Source: Ascaris suum
Lineage: Eukaryota; Nematoda; Chromadorea; Rhabditida; Ascarididae
Direction: 5' to 3'
NCBI GenBank assembly: GCA_013433145.1
Contig: CM024168.1
Location: 13,756,868 to 13,820,867 of the forward strand
DNA length: 64,000 bases
This document shows, one piece after another, positions 1-15,300 of the stretch (position 1 is its first letter; the number at the start of each line of letters is the position of its first letter). The notes under the pieces are model-generated. The model was not told the origin of the DNA. It did not search any database and worked only from the letters and a program-made list of their open reading frames with translations. The position numbers and the translations under genes were made by a program.

Positions 1-3000
1 TAAATGGTAAAAAACAACAACACAACTATATATCTAACAGAAGAGAATTTAAGTGGGAAACTTATGATAACGATTAATACGAACGCAAAATAACTGAGGA
101 AAGAACTTCGATATATGTGCGATAAAAGGACTAATCTCTTTATTGAATGCAATAAAAAAACAAGCTTTTGTTTAAAAATCGAAGCTGAGGCCGAATCGAG
201 CGATGAGTTGAATTTTCTCGTGTCGACAGCAATATGTCAACGGCATCACCATTTGACGTCTTTAATCATCCACTCGCTTCTTAGAAGATTCTCGGGTGAG
301 TCTGCTATTCATGTGCTACTGCAGAGAGGAGGAGATTGTGATATTATTTCGAAGCGCAATTCAGGAGTGCATCATTGGATCTTAGTGATATTAACCGCTG
401 TACAATGCTTCAATATAATTCAAAAAGCGATTACACTGAACGATAATAAAAATTTTTAATTTTTAAGTAAGAATTCGACGAGAAATATTCACATGCAATC
501 GATCATTTTTTAATTAAACTTAAAGCAAAAAAAACGATCGATCAGCAAATTTCTGTTAAGTGTTAAAACATTTTCGCAGTAAAACTCATCTTCATTGATG
601 AGTTATCGACAGCGAAACGCAAATATAATTACTATACGTAGTTGGCCAAGAAGTAAGTGTCTTAGTAAAATATGTACATGTCTGTCTAAGCGAGTGACTA
701 ACCGGGCAAAAGATAAACGTCCAAGTGGTATGCCGCACACATATATCACTGATTTAAAATATCTGATAGCAATTCTATTCCGTTTTCTTAACATTCCAGG
801 AATGGTATAAGGGCGGTTCGCGTTAGATGAAACTGCCACTGGAATTTAAAACTCAACCGCCATTCACCGGCCGTTATTGGCCATCATGGCTCGAAGAAAG
901 CATAAAAAACTACGTCTTAAAAATGTTGTGATTTTTGTTGGATAATAAAGGCAATAAAATGTTTCATTAGAGTGATGCATAATACCAGGTAGTGTGGAAT
1001 AAAAAGTCCTCGCATTTGTTCGCAATAAATTCATGAAAAGAGTGGATGGAATGTAGGAACAGCAGCTCAGTGAATGCTAAGAAATTTGCCACAGACAGCA
1101 TTTGACAAATTAAAGCAGCAACAATTCGATGCTTGCGAGAAGCATTGTGCAAAATGCGGCCGGAAGATGAATGAATGTCGTCAACTTTGTCCCCAAATGA
1201 GCAAGCACAATCTATCATATTACGTTCAGTTATTGCATGAAGAATCCTTGTGGAATGGAGTGGAATAGAAGGATGCAATGGGATGGGAATAAGAGCGCTG
1301 TCCAGAATAACGTTTTTACAGAGAATTAAGGATAGCGGCATCGAGTGACCAACTCACACAGTGCAGCACGCAAAGCATTTCTTACAGGCGACATCCTCGC
1401 TGATGAAACTGTGTATCAAGTAATGCCTCAGGGAGGTGTTATGCACTACTTCTATTCATTACCGTAATGACGTGTAGACTTTGCCTTACACCTTTGGCCA
1501 CATCCTCTCCCTGCAGGCAGAGTTTGCCTTCTGCAGGGAGAGGATGTGGCCAAAGGTGTACGGGGACATATCCCAGAAGTGCAAAGTTGGTATATGCTAG
1601 CATTTGTTTCTAACATGGTGTTTCCTAACATAAGCAAAAGCAAACCACTAGTTGGGGTTATTTTTTCCTTTTATTTTTGATTTAAATACATTATCCTTCC
1701 TACAACTTTCTCAGCAGTAACGCGATTCAGTAAACCAACTCTCGGTTATTACCAGTGAGAAGAGGTCTACGTTGCAGAGCGTGCGAATATATTTAATGCG
1801 AACGGTAGCAAGTCAACGCTATCATCCACGGTGTTCTGAAGCATTTCTCCCATACGCGTTACGTTCTAGCAATTTGTTTCTGGCAGCGAAGTATGTTTGG
1901 TGCGTTCTATCATATCACTAATATCAGTGCAGTGCATATTAGAAGAAACCATACTCGTAACAGAGGTAATCAATGGCGGTATCATTTTAGTTTTCCCAGA
2001 CGGTAATAGCTTCTTGAGACTCCTACAGAGGATGTGGATGTTGTTGGAAAGGAAACGAAGGTGTTGCTCACAACGGGACACACGAAAACAAAATTTTTAT
2101 TTGATTATTAGCCTCGTTGACCATTTGCCTTAAATGCTCATCGTTTGTCATCAAAGAATACTTTCATATTATCAGACAAGTTCAACTGCTTAAAGGTTTC
2201 CGCCCCCATCTATACAAACATTCGTCATCAAAAGTGACGTTGATCGGATTTGTGCTTTACGCCGGTTGGACCATAGAAAAAAGTTTGTAAATGAGTTGTG
2301 TGGTGAGCAGTTTAGTTGGAATATTAGTTCGCTATGTTGCAGACTTTACTTTTTGTTGGCAATTCAAAAAACGCATGTCGCGTCCGTTTCTGCGATGCGC
2401 CTGCCACTTGTTCTTTATTGTTTCTTGCCTGAATCACCTCACATTCAACGTCATTTTCAGCGCAAGCAGCTTGTTTTGCTTCAGAGGAGCTTTTGAAGGC
2501 AAAAAAACGCATTCGAGGGGCAAAATAGTGATAGGAAAATAAAACAAAATGACTTTCTCTTTAAAAAATTTCTCTTTTCTCAAGCGGAGGGTGATTTCTC
2601 CCACCGAAGTCACCATCTTTGACACAACGTTACCTATGGATATCGTTCGCTCTAACGCATTTCCCTCTCCAAGTTTACAATGCAACGCTTTGAAACCTAG
2701 CATGTAGTTATTATGAGTTTATTATTTGACGTAGTTGTTCATATACTCAAAACTAGTGCGCGCTACCGAATCTATCAAAATTTTTGCATCAGCACAATTG
2801 GGAAAAAGGCAATAAAGTGGAATGTTGCGTAGAATAGCAAACTCAGGAGTATTGTTGAACTCGAGAATGTAACACTTGAGAGTTCGAAAAAACAATTGTT
2901 ACGGTGGGAAAATGTGATATTTTGAACGAAAATAAGGATAAATCTCAATAGAATTGGTAAAATTAACACAGGCATTGATGTGCACTGCATCTGATGCAAA

Positions 3001-4633
3001 ACAAGAATAAATCACGGAACGTGTCGTATAGGCAAAGATAGTCGAGCGATGGAACGTTCAACGAGGTAAATAAAGGTCACTTGACTGTCACTTAGGAAAG
3101 CAAACCACCCAGTCTCACCTCTAAACTATTTGACAGCCGTGCGCAATGGGTGGAGCTATCCATCCATCCTTTTGACTAGTCTACACTCTTTCAGACTGTC
3201 TGCCATTATTGGGTAAATTCAAAGTGGCCGTTTGCGCAATGGAGAATCTCCAAATAAGAGGTGTAATTAGGAAATTCTGCTGAAATAATTCCCACGGGCA
3301 TATATTCGAAGTGATTCCTTTAATATTAAATTCCGTTGAAGAAAGTCATCCCATAATTGAAGGAAGACTTCAACTTCACGAAGCAAGTGCTTATTCTATG
3401 CCCCTCTATGACTCGAAAGAGCTCTCATGAATAAATACCCTTGATGAGTACTATGTTTCAATGCATGAAAATTTCTTTAGGTGGAGTGACGAAGGTGGCA
3501 CAGTGAAAGAGATTATCCCAAAAACCGAAGTGTTTGTTAAAAGTCGCAATTAATTATATAAGACTCAAAGTGTCAAATTTGTAATTTCGGAAAATACCTT
3601 CGGAATTATGCATAGAAGAATAAAGTGAATGCCGAAGATAGGTTTCGTCATCGCATTGCTAAAGAAAGAGAGAAATACAATTTAGCTCCAGCTTCGGGTG
3701 CAATTGGAACTTAGCTCCAGAGGGGGAGAGGGAGAAGGAGATGCCCCAAGGACATTACAATCAACTCCACGTATCTCCCCATGTATGACGCTTGTGGAAT
3801 TTTTCTTTGATAAACGTTCAATGAGTCTATGAAAATAATTGTGGACGTTCTTATAATCTTAATAAGACTAATTCACGTGTAATCGTTCCACAATTAGGCA
3901 CTACTGTCTTAAGCGTTTATTTGTAAGCACATCCTATTATGTATGCATATTATTCGTTATGAGTTTAATATTCAAATAACGCCGACCTAAAGTGCGCATC
4001 AAAGTCGAACGCAACAATGTCAGTATCTATGTAGAAATGGTTTTATGTTTTTTCGAGTTTAAATTATTCAACGAGATTAAAAACCTCATTAATAATCGTT
4101 ATATTATTATAACGATAGATAGACTATTTCAAGGAAGAATCTCCTCTTTAACCCAAAACAGACCTCGATATTTTAGACTGTTTTACTGGTGCCTGCTGAA
4201 GTAGTCAATTATCAAGATCAGCTCTTGAATGTAGTAAATGAGAAATGTGAGGTGAAGGCTGCATACTAGGTCACAAGCAGGATTTTCTCATCGTTGTATG
4301 AGGAATATTTCATCTTCGAGATGTTCATACCGTGTTCATTATTAACGTCATCTTGCATATGTCAGTTAAACAATAAATGACATCAAGTGAATGAGAGTAA
4401 AATTTAGTAAATATGAATTCATTAAATTAACACCTAAAGATGATGTGATTTACCTTCTCAAGAAAAGATTTTTTGCGAGCAAGTTTTTTTCCAAAGAACT
4501 CACTAAATAAATGAACAGCTTTACTAAACAGTTTCAATAACCGAAGCCTTTGCTCCATTCTACTCTATCTGCGCAATAGGCTGCTGAAGCGCAGTGTTAG
4601 CTCTTCACTGAACGTCTGTTGGATTGCACAACG
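1..4633. other. Intergenic region, no supported gene
   Basis: No set of open frames here could be joined through splice signals into a convincing protein. Open frames on both strands (for example 115-459 + and 2434-2703 -) overlap one another, have unremarkable composition and resemble no family I know. A run ending in a good donor-like GTGAGT near 299 and another ending in GTAAGT near 653 could be isolated exons, but no partners were found. The one clear structure is the hairpin at 1487-1560. Confidence 0.5.
1487..1560. repeat. Perfect 30-bp inverted repeat (hairpin)
   Basis: The left arm (1487-1516, beginning TACACCTTTGG and ending CCCTGCAG) is the exact reverse complement of the right arm (1531-1560, beginning CTGCAGGGAG and ending AAAGGTGTA). 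The loop is 14 nt. Pairing stops abruptly outside the arms. The stem is GC-richer than its surroundings. It is too small for a transposon with its own gene. It could be a foldback element remnant, a recent inverted duplication or a transcribed stem such as a pre-miRNA-like hairpin, although a perfect stem is unusual for a miRNA. Confidence 0.9.
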
Positions 4634-5957
<1,324 letters not shown>

Positions 5958-8840
5958 ATACCACCCTTCTATACAGGTTGCATTTAAGTCGTATTTCTAG
6001 TTCAATTCTTCACCGCGTGAAATACAATCTTGTTCGCAATATTTTTTTACACTGAGTCACCACCAACAATGGAATTAAAGCATAGTAAATGGCTGTAAAT
6101 CACTAAATGCTTTGGCAAATTTGATATTTCCCATCAAGAAAAAGTATTCAATTTCCGTAACGTTTTTCATTTGTGGTCGAACGCAATCGACATGATCGCC
6201 GATTAATGGCAACTAGTTGTGCAAAGAAATCATTTTGATGTGTTATTAAATTATGGGCAACTCGGATCATTCCCATAGGAACACAAAATTAGATGAAATC
6301 TTCTGTTAGAGACAATTTTTTGTCTCAAATAATAACTATTATTTTTGATGATCGTTACCTACGAACCGAAAAGAGCTCATAAACATTAGAGAAAACTGTC
6401 ATAATGACCGCATTGGAAATTACACAGTGGGATGGAATAAAGTAAAATTTGATGTGCAGTATTTAATTGGAGAAAAATATAACGGTGAGATTTCAACACT
6501 TGAGACGCTAATAAAGGGCAAAAATGCAAAGGATGGCAGATGCTATAAGGAAAAAGCGAAACAACTCACAAAGACGTGAACATAATTGCCGACAATCACT
6601 AATAATATGACGGAACTAACTGCGTAAGCATGAACTCAGCCACTAATCCATTCGTTCTTACATCAACATCGAGCTCAATTATGCACGACTCTTACTGACA
6701 AAAATTGCTTTCTTTCCTCGCTCTCCTTTGTGCAACGACACAACTCTATTCTGCATACTGCTTCCGATAATTTCCACCTCTAATTTCCACATCTAGCGCT
6801 CCAGCGAGCATTCGTCTGTGGGCGCGATCGATGACATCTGCGCGACGACACTTCTCCGATCTCCGGATTTTGCGATGCAATAATTTGCTGATTTTTGGTT
6901 TTGCTATCAGCTTACTGGGGTTCGGAAATCTTCGCATCTAAGCCTCATCAAGTATTTAATCCGAAATTCGAGCGATTTACCTCCTTGCATGTGGCTGAAT
7001 CAAACACAGATTGCAACCACTTCCGATGTACTTGAGTGCAGTATTACCTACGATAATTATCTTTATTTGAGGTGTAAAGGCGATAGCAAATCAGCGCAAT
7101 TAGGAAAGCAAAGAAGAGTGATATCATTCTTCTGCACTAAGTGACCCCCAAGTTCTTCAAATCTCGGTCGCCTTCTGCACAACAGAAATGATCCACAAGT
7201 TTTATTTCACTTGTAAGAATCAATAACAATAAAAAAGAATGTCAGTCATAAAACGCCTCACAAAGATATAGGAATGAAACCGCGCTCACAGGTCCATCGT
7301 CAGGCGTGAACTACACCAGCAAACCTCTTCACTGCACCCTTCCTGATTCATAAGTCGAAGCATCCGTTCTATACATAATGAGACAGATAGAAACCAAACT
7401 GGAGAATGGATTTGAGAGGAATCCTCTTCATTAATCAGAAAAAAACGAAATAGTGCACTAGACATTAAGCAGTGGGACTGTTTGTTCGTAGTACCTTCAA
7501 AAGTGAATATTGCAGTAAGCAACGCCACGCCGATCCACTTCGCCGAAGTCGCCTCCTTTAGCGAGTTCCTGCCGGTTCCAACTGCCACTTTCGTGTGAAC
7601 AACATTTGCCCAAGATTTCAAGAGAAATGAAAAAAATGGAGTGGTATGTCACATTGAAAGGGCAACACGAAATATCAACAAACAAAAACTACGCTGCACC
7701 ACCACAAAAATGCTTTGAAAAATCCAGAAACGCTGTGCAAATGAGACATTGAACGCTTGCGGGTTTTCAAATCTGCGTCGACGATTCATCTCAGTGCTCA
7801 ATGGTAGAAATTCCTCCAAGAATTGCTAATAATACAGGCAATCAAGCATCTCCTGAAGATGCATGACACAAAAAAGAAGCTTCCTCTACTATAGTGAAGA
7901 AGGAAACACGACTTCTCCCTTATCAACTATTTTGAGAAAACAATGGCGACCTTCGAAACATCACAGCAATCTACGTATCTCAGCCATATCGATCAGACAG
8001 TGCAAGTTTTCCCCCGAACTTTCACGCGTGATCAAAATCTGCTTTTACTTCACGCCGCTTTCAAAATGAGACCTTTTGTGAAACGATCCCGATTCTAAAC
8101 GTAAAACCCTAGGTATGGCCCCCGCCTCATGTAAGCACATCCATACCTCCACTTTACTAATAATCCTGTTAAAGGGAAGGTACGGAACAGGAAAACAGAA
8201 AAAATGAAGCGTGGAAGGAAATGCAAATTTCCTGGAGGTCAAAACAAGCAAATTTCTTATCAAAAGGAAGTTCTCGGCCTTTTTTGAGCAAGCACGTGTT
8301 CGCTGATTATCAGATTTCTTTTCCCACTCTTTCAGCACAATACCTCGACTTTAGTGCTAACAGCCTTAAGAGATCTGTTGGTAAAGGGATTGATTACCGT
8401 ACAAGCCGCTCTCAAAGTGAACGGAATAAAATGAGCTCATCCATCTCAGGTTTATGTAATTTCTGGCGTGGTGCTATGTTACCACCAACTGTGATCAAAT
8501 AAAAGGGCGATTCCGATTGTCCGTTCGATAATAACTTCATAAACACCTGATCTAAACAGTGGTAATAATCGAATTGTATGATAAGATGGTCCAAAAGGCC
8601 GATCTCAAGAACACCAAACGAATCACCTAAGAGGTTCTTAGATTCACTATGACATTGAAGAGGTGACGAATGGCTGTTGCAATCTATGTTGTTAACAGAG
8701 AATTTGGCTACCTGTCCCACAGCTTAACCAATAACCAGAAACTGTCATCACTTAAGAACAAAAATCAGCAAATTTGCATATGTCAGCGCATAAAAGAGGA
8801 CAACATTAAGTAAAAGAAACGATAACATTTGAATGGCACA
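5958..8840. other. Intergenic region between two genes
   Basis: This separates the orphan gene stop from the 3' end of the polymerase delta gene on the opposite strand, so the two genes converge. Open frames at 6746-6937 (-, 63 codons, Arg/Lys-rich, directly after a GGCTTAG acceptor-like site), 7286-7621 (-) and 8412-8720 (-) were examined. None joins to other exons or shows a known motif. The last lies just downstream of the polymerase stop and is more likely 3' UTR or spacer. No AATAAA polyadenylation signal is obvious directly after the polymerase stop. Confidence 0.45.
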
Positions 8841-9272
8841 TCACCATGTCGATAAATTGAAGCGTTTCAATGCCTTCATTTGCTCATCAAGATCGAGCCG
8901 CACTTTTTCACGCATATAGAAGATCGGACAATCGCGTCTGTAAATAAAACTTCAACATACAAAAGACAGCCTGCCTCATGCTGGAATCGAACCAGCGACC
9001 TTCTGTTTACTAGACAGACGCTCTGCCCCTGAGCCAATGAGGCACGTCTGCCACTCACCGTTCACTCATAGACAATAATAGCTTACCCTTACCTAACAGC
9101 ACTCAAAGCCATAAATCATTGCACCGCAACTTGTTCAATGAGATGAAATTAAAAATAGCAAGCGTTTAGACGAGAAAACGGCTGCAACTCTTTTTCTTTC
9201 CATCCTCGATGAATACACAAAAGGGATAAACATAAACACTTCAAGCGACTAAACTGAATGCAACCATCTTGC

Positions 9273-9361
<89 letters not shown>

Positions 9362-12300
9362 TGCCTACCAAGCTTTACACAGAAATAATCATTAGCAATA
9401 ATTAATAAGAAATGCCTACGACGAGCAAAGAATTTCCTCGTTATCCGTGCCTGCACAATTCTGACACTCCGTCCATAAACGTCCAAAACGATTCTCAGTT
9501 GCATTCATTAAGGCCATCTGAAATATAATGAACGATGTCAGTTCAGCGTATGAGGAAAGGGAGAACAGCGATGGAGTTCCCCCTCCGTAGCAGACGAAAA
9601 CGATGTGCACTCTCCACTCCTCACTCTCATAAATGAGCTGCGAAAATTGTGAAAATCTTCGAAAAGCAAGAGTACCAATTTCCCTAACTATGATGCGAGA
9701 AAGATATAAACTTGACTGGGCCTATTTCGAAACGATACGATTTGCCTTTGTTTTTCCTCCACAACACACTTCCTTAAGATATAGTTCCGAAGACTAACTT
9801 CCTTTCCCATCAGGAAATCTGCAAAAGGTCTTGCCATTAATGCGTTTTACCTCTGAAAATGAAACTAGTAAAACACGTTGGGATGATCATAATCGCTAAA
9901 AAATTTAATGGACTTAATATTACAATTCATTCCAACAATTACAAGTTATTTCGCGAAGTTTTCAAGAAACGCCGACATAATGTATTTCAAAATTTGCAAA
10001 AATTTCGGCAAAGTGCCATTAGATGAATTGGTTGTAGCACACAACTTCTTCAAACATCAAAGTATTCCGCCAGTTTGGGCGAAAACGATGTGATCAATTG
10101 TTGAGAGTAAATAATGAATTCACCTTGGATTAACCTTTACGTGCAGAATTTTAGCACGGGTGCATGGAATTTCAAAATCTTATGTCGAAAATGAAATACA
10201 AATCCGTCTGAAAAAGGATGTTCTTATTTTTTAAACAGTACTTTCCCTGTAGGCAGCAGCAATTAATCAATTCTTGGTGCCATTTTTTGTACCTCCCACG
10301 CGCATAAACAGACAGACATATTTTTGCGCACAATGAGAGTATGTTTCAAGTTCATTATCTAGATCAGGAGCTTTAGTTCATCAAAATGAATGAAAAATGA
10401 AAGCAAAGAGAAAACTCACATGAGTAATGTATGCCTTTCCCTCGTTCGGTTTGCAGTGGGCACAGGTGGCGTCCATAACTCCCTTCTTCAGACTGCTCTT
10501 ACACAACAGACACCTCTCAGTTTTTTGGAAGAACTGCGATAGTGCCGATACCTTCGACTGCGTCACCGATCGAACCAATGTGTGCTCGCCATCTAATAGT
10601 TGCAAAAATCAAAATTAAGGCCGTTTCAAAAGATGCAAGAACGGGTCACTTATGATGAGGTGAGTCGTTTGGTTTCATTTTATTTCAGTAACGCCCCCTC
10701 CCCTTGAGAATTTCCAATTTTCGAAACAAAACACAACAGGGATACTGAAGACCAGCCATCACGGATACTATTAAGAAACAAGTCATCACGGCCGTTATAA
10801 AAACAGACATAATGGTCATTATTGAGGTGGGTAAAGATCACATTGCGTTTCTGAGTGGTGCCATATACAACAAACACGTTTCAAAATTAGTACAGCTTCT
10901 CACTTCTAGTTACTTCTGTCTCAATACAACACATTTCTCACCTCTCATTACTTACTATCATCACTGCTGTCTTATTTGACGCGCTTTAACAACAACATTT
11001 AAAAAAACGTGCTTACTGACGAATACAAACATGTTTTCTGAACAGTTTTCCCTGAAAAGTGTTTTTTTTTTTGAAAATATTAAAGTTGAGCAAAAAAAGA
11101 TGCACTAAGCAATCCATCTGGAAAGAGCTAACCGCGTTACAAAAATAAACCGCACGGCTATCACATTCGCTGTCAAAAAATACGATCCGTAAGGATTTTT
11201 TCCACGTCTCCCAAACGCTTTACTCTGCTAGTTCCTTCTCTTCACATGAACGCATCCCTTTTTATCTCTCAGTGACTTCTGAATGGCATTATTAATAATA
11301 TAAAGATGAAGTATTAATATATTTTCTGTACTTTATATGCCATAAATATAATAAATACTAACACAAGATACCAAATGAAGCATCAATATTTATCACTGGA
11401 GATAATAAGCAGTAATATAGTAAATAAAACAACGATGAAGCAATAAGACATTTAACCCACTCTCCGTTCGAAAAATCACCACTCACATGAGTAAGCCAAT
11501 ACCTCAACGTTAAAAAATCAGCAACGTCAAAAGACGAATTTAATTGAAGTGCGATTTCTCTTCCTCTCCTTTAGAAATTCAAGTGAAACAGATTAAAATA
11601 CAACGAAAAATTTACTTATGAGAGCAGATTCGGCCTTATCGCCAAGAATTGGCTCGAAGATTCGAGCAAGGGGTTTAGCGAGTTGATTCTCTAAGTAATA
11701 TGACGTATCAATTGGAATATTATTCTGAAGTACATAAATCGGATCCTCGGCCTTCTCATAAGCTGGCACCTGCAGACAATGCTTTCTATTCCTCTTCAAG
11801 CACAGCAAAATGAACGAAACGAAAACAGATAAAAAAAAGCAAAAATCAAAAGAGTTAGCACAATTCTAAGTTGCGATAACGTTTACATTTAGAAAAGATG
11901 AAAAAGACTCAGCTGTATCCCTGTAAAAATGTTTCCAGGATCTGCTGGAGACTCTTCATTTGAACGGAAATTTAACCTCTGTTCGACCATCCCGCCTGCT
12001 TCAGATTAGCCCAAAACGGATTTTAAAAAAAGCATTTCTCTTTCCCCAAGAACGAAATCTCAATCCTTGCAAGAAAATCGACCTTAAGACTGGCTTTTAA
12101 GACGCGTCCTCTAAAAGATGTTGAAAGCATGGCAACTTGAAAAGGCAAAAAAATGACAGGATATTATAGTGATTGCTTTCCAAATTGTTTAGAATTAAAA
12201 ATTATGATTATTTTTGACATTAAAATAAAATAATAATATATATCAAAATAAAATAAGTGACCCTAAAACTGGTACCCCGATGCATGTGAGCCGTGACGGC

Positions 12301-15300
12301 TTTAATCAAATATCAACTTAGTATCCGAAAACACCTGGCTCAGTTTTATGTGCTACTGTCAAACTGGCATCTTGAAAAGAGAAGTTCACAAACAGTACTA
12401 TCGAGATCGCAACTTCACTTAGTGTTTGTTCTCGCATGCGGTCCTTACATACATTGCAAATGCACACTGACATCACATCTCTCCAGTGTCCTACCACTTC
12501 ATCATCCATCTTACCATCATTCTAAGCGAAATACTGTTTTTAATCTCTAGACGAAGAAAGAGCATACCTTCTGACCCTTAGCAACGATCACATAGGGAAC
12601 ACGGTCGCCAAGCCTTGGTGCAGAGCCAGCGTCACGTAGTCGCATTCTATCTGCCAATACAACATGTGCTTGTTTCGCTTGATATGCCTAAAACTTTCGC
12701 GGTAAATTATGCAACAAGAATGTTTTGGAGTAGCCATTACAGAAAGCAGAAAGAAAACGACTACTAATAAAACGATTGGCACGCAGACTGCGGAAGTGCT
12801 CAGTGAGGTGACATTTTAACGGAGAATAGGGAAGACGTCCGCTCTCCACTACGCTTACCCATAAACGTCCAAAAAGCATCAACCTGACGTCCGCCCCACC
12901 ACTAGCATCCTCATCCTCACTTCCACCTCTTTCATACAACTTTAATAATTGGACTTAATCTCAGAGTAGCCGTACAATAAGAAGTGTAGCAAGCCAAGGC
13001 TCTAATATAACTTATAAACCACCTTAATTAGTGTTTCTTTCATTCATGCCAGGTCAATAAAAGTGCTAAGAAAATGTGGTGAGCGAGATGGAACAATGCA
13101 CGAAGTTTGAGCGCTTGTTGTGCTTTCCATCATTACAACAATCATCTCAGTACATCAAAAAGAAGGGAAGAGAGCGACGATCACAAAACGCACAGTGCTT
13201 TGTCGAGTGAGCTCTTTTGAAATGATCAACTCGGAAATGTCGATACGATTGCAAAGCAAATCGGATATCACCTGAAATTTACTCTTTGTAAATAGTGCCC
13301 AGCGGCCTTTAAATGAACATAGAACACATAATTCTATGGTAATTTCCACTCAAACCTTTACGTATAAGAAAAGAACCCATTCTATAAGACGCAATGAATA
13401 ACTTTGCTTATACACCCCCAGATAATAGCTCGTTCTAAAGAAAACGAGTGTACATAGTTGGTGATTAGCTATAGAGTAACTAAAAATGGGAAGCTGTCTG
13501 CCATATATACATTTCGAATAGACGAACACAATGAGGGATGATATCAGATCATTACTATAATACATTTGTTTGACAGCTCCTTTTTGGTAAAGCGCATATC
13601 CGTGTTTTTCTTCGAATCCACTGCCTTACCAAAACGACCAACGTTTTTAACAAAACCACACAACATGAGCAATATTTCTGAATAATAAAACGTCTAAAAA
13701 GCAGAATTTAGCTGTACGAACTCCAGAGAGTACCAATGAATCCAACAAAACGAAACAATAACACAGAAGATCGAGTACCTTTTTAGCATGCTCCAATGCG
13801 CCCTTCGCATCGCCCTCCAACAACATCTTCTCAAGGCACGCTGAAAGCACCTTCGACACCAGAGGGCAGTTATCTCTCCGCACCGTTTCCAATCCCTTAC
13901 AGTCCATCTTGTCGTGCTTTTCCGGCCGAGTGAAATATAGACCAGCATATCGCTTTTTGTTGATCAACAAAAATGGACAATATACCTGAAACAACATAGA
14001 TATAAACCTGCAGAACGCGACAAGGAGTTCATTTGCGCTATATTCTCGCAAGGACTGTGTGCTAAGAGGCCGAAACGAAGGTAGCTCGTTCTATGAAAGC
14101 ACTTACAGCAACTTTAAAGTCTTTTATAAATGACTGGTTTCTATGAACTGAAAGAGAAAAGAGCTCGAAAGAGTGAAAACAGCAATAGTTCAGTTCAACC
14201 CTATCCTAGAACACATGCATTCACAACTGCACCTATTAAAACAACTTGGAATTAAACAAAATCGAAAGCTTTTCGAAGATCGAATTCATCCTTGAAGTTC
14301 TCAAGAGAAAAACTATGAGAAGAACAAAATATATCATTGACATATAAACCTATCAGTGAATGCAAGCCTTTTGTTCATATCTCATGTGCAGAATATCATA
14401 GATCTTTAATAAACCATTCCTCTTTCAAAACTTTGGAGGAGAGCTTTTAAATTTCACGTGATAACCTCAAGTATAATCGAAGAGGAGCACCTTCTCAAAT
14501 TCGAGTTTAATCGGACTTCTGAATTTCTTGCTAACTTCAACGGCCGCATGCTGTCCCAATTCCATTGCCAACGCAATGTCCTTCACACCGAACTTCACCA
14601 TTACCGAGTCCGTATCTCCATAAATCACCTTAAACCTTTCCGTCATAAAAAAAAAAAGCAGAGAGAAACATTAGAGCAACAAAAAACACAGTTTCTAAGA
14701 AATCATTTCAAGAGGAAGTATCAGCATCTTGCACAATATTTCTTTTTTACTGCTTCATCTACCAAACAACATCCACTAAGAAAACTGAAAAACATTAACA
14801 GAGATGGGTCACGATAAAGAAACGTATAAATAAACGAATAAGCATAAGCTTTACAATTTTCGACTAATGTTTACTTCACTTCCTAAACCGACTGCAAGTC
14901 AAAAAGCCACAAAACTCCACCTCTGTTACCGAATCGTTCAATATAAGCTTCTGCATTTCAATGTAGAGCCTGTTTCTAAAAGGATATAACAGCCTCTCTC
15001 CCCTCTCCGCCTTGCTTCATTCATCGAATATCCGGACGAAGGCTAATGGTCGATCCGTTAACTAGACAAATACCATGGCAACCTAGCCCAACCTGAGCTA
15101 GGCATTCCTCAACCTCCTCCGAATATCCAAATAAACGCCCAATGACTCAAATCAAGATAAACCTTTGCATCACAAGGACATTTTCCATTCAGGTATCCTT
15201 TCTTATAGATCTCTTCAACAGTGTTTTTAGTGAAGTCGATCATTTGCCGTCCGAAAGCGGTGACTGATTGTGAGATCTGCAAACATGGCAACTTCCCAAC

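Noticed and set aside
967..1400. Frames with faint resemblance to the 3' part of LINE reverse transcriptases
   Set aside because: The similarity is limited to scattered residues across stops; not enough to call an element.
6746..6937. Basic 63-codon minus-strand ORF after an acceptor-like GGCTTAG
   Set aside because: No partner exon fits its phase, and it has no recognised relative.
8412..8720. 102-codon minus-strand ORF just downstream of the polymerase stop
   Set aside because: The frame lacks a convincing ATG and motif and lies where 3' UTR is expected.
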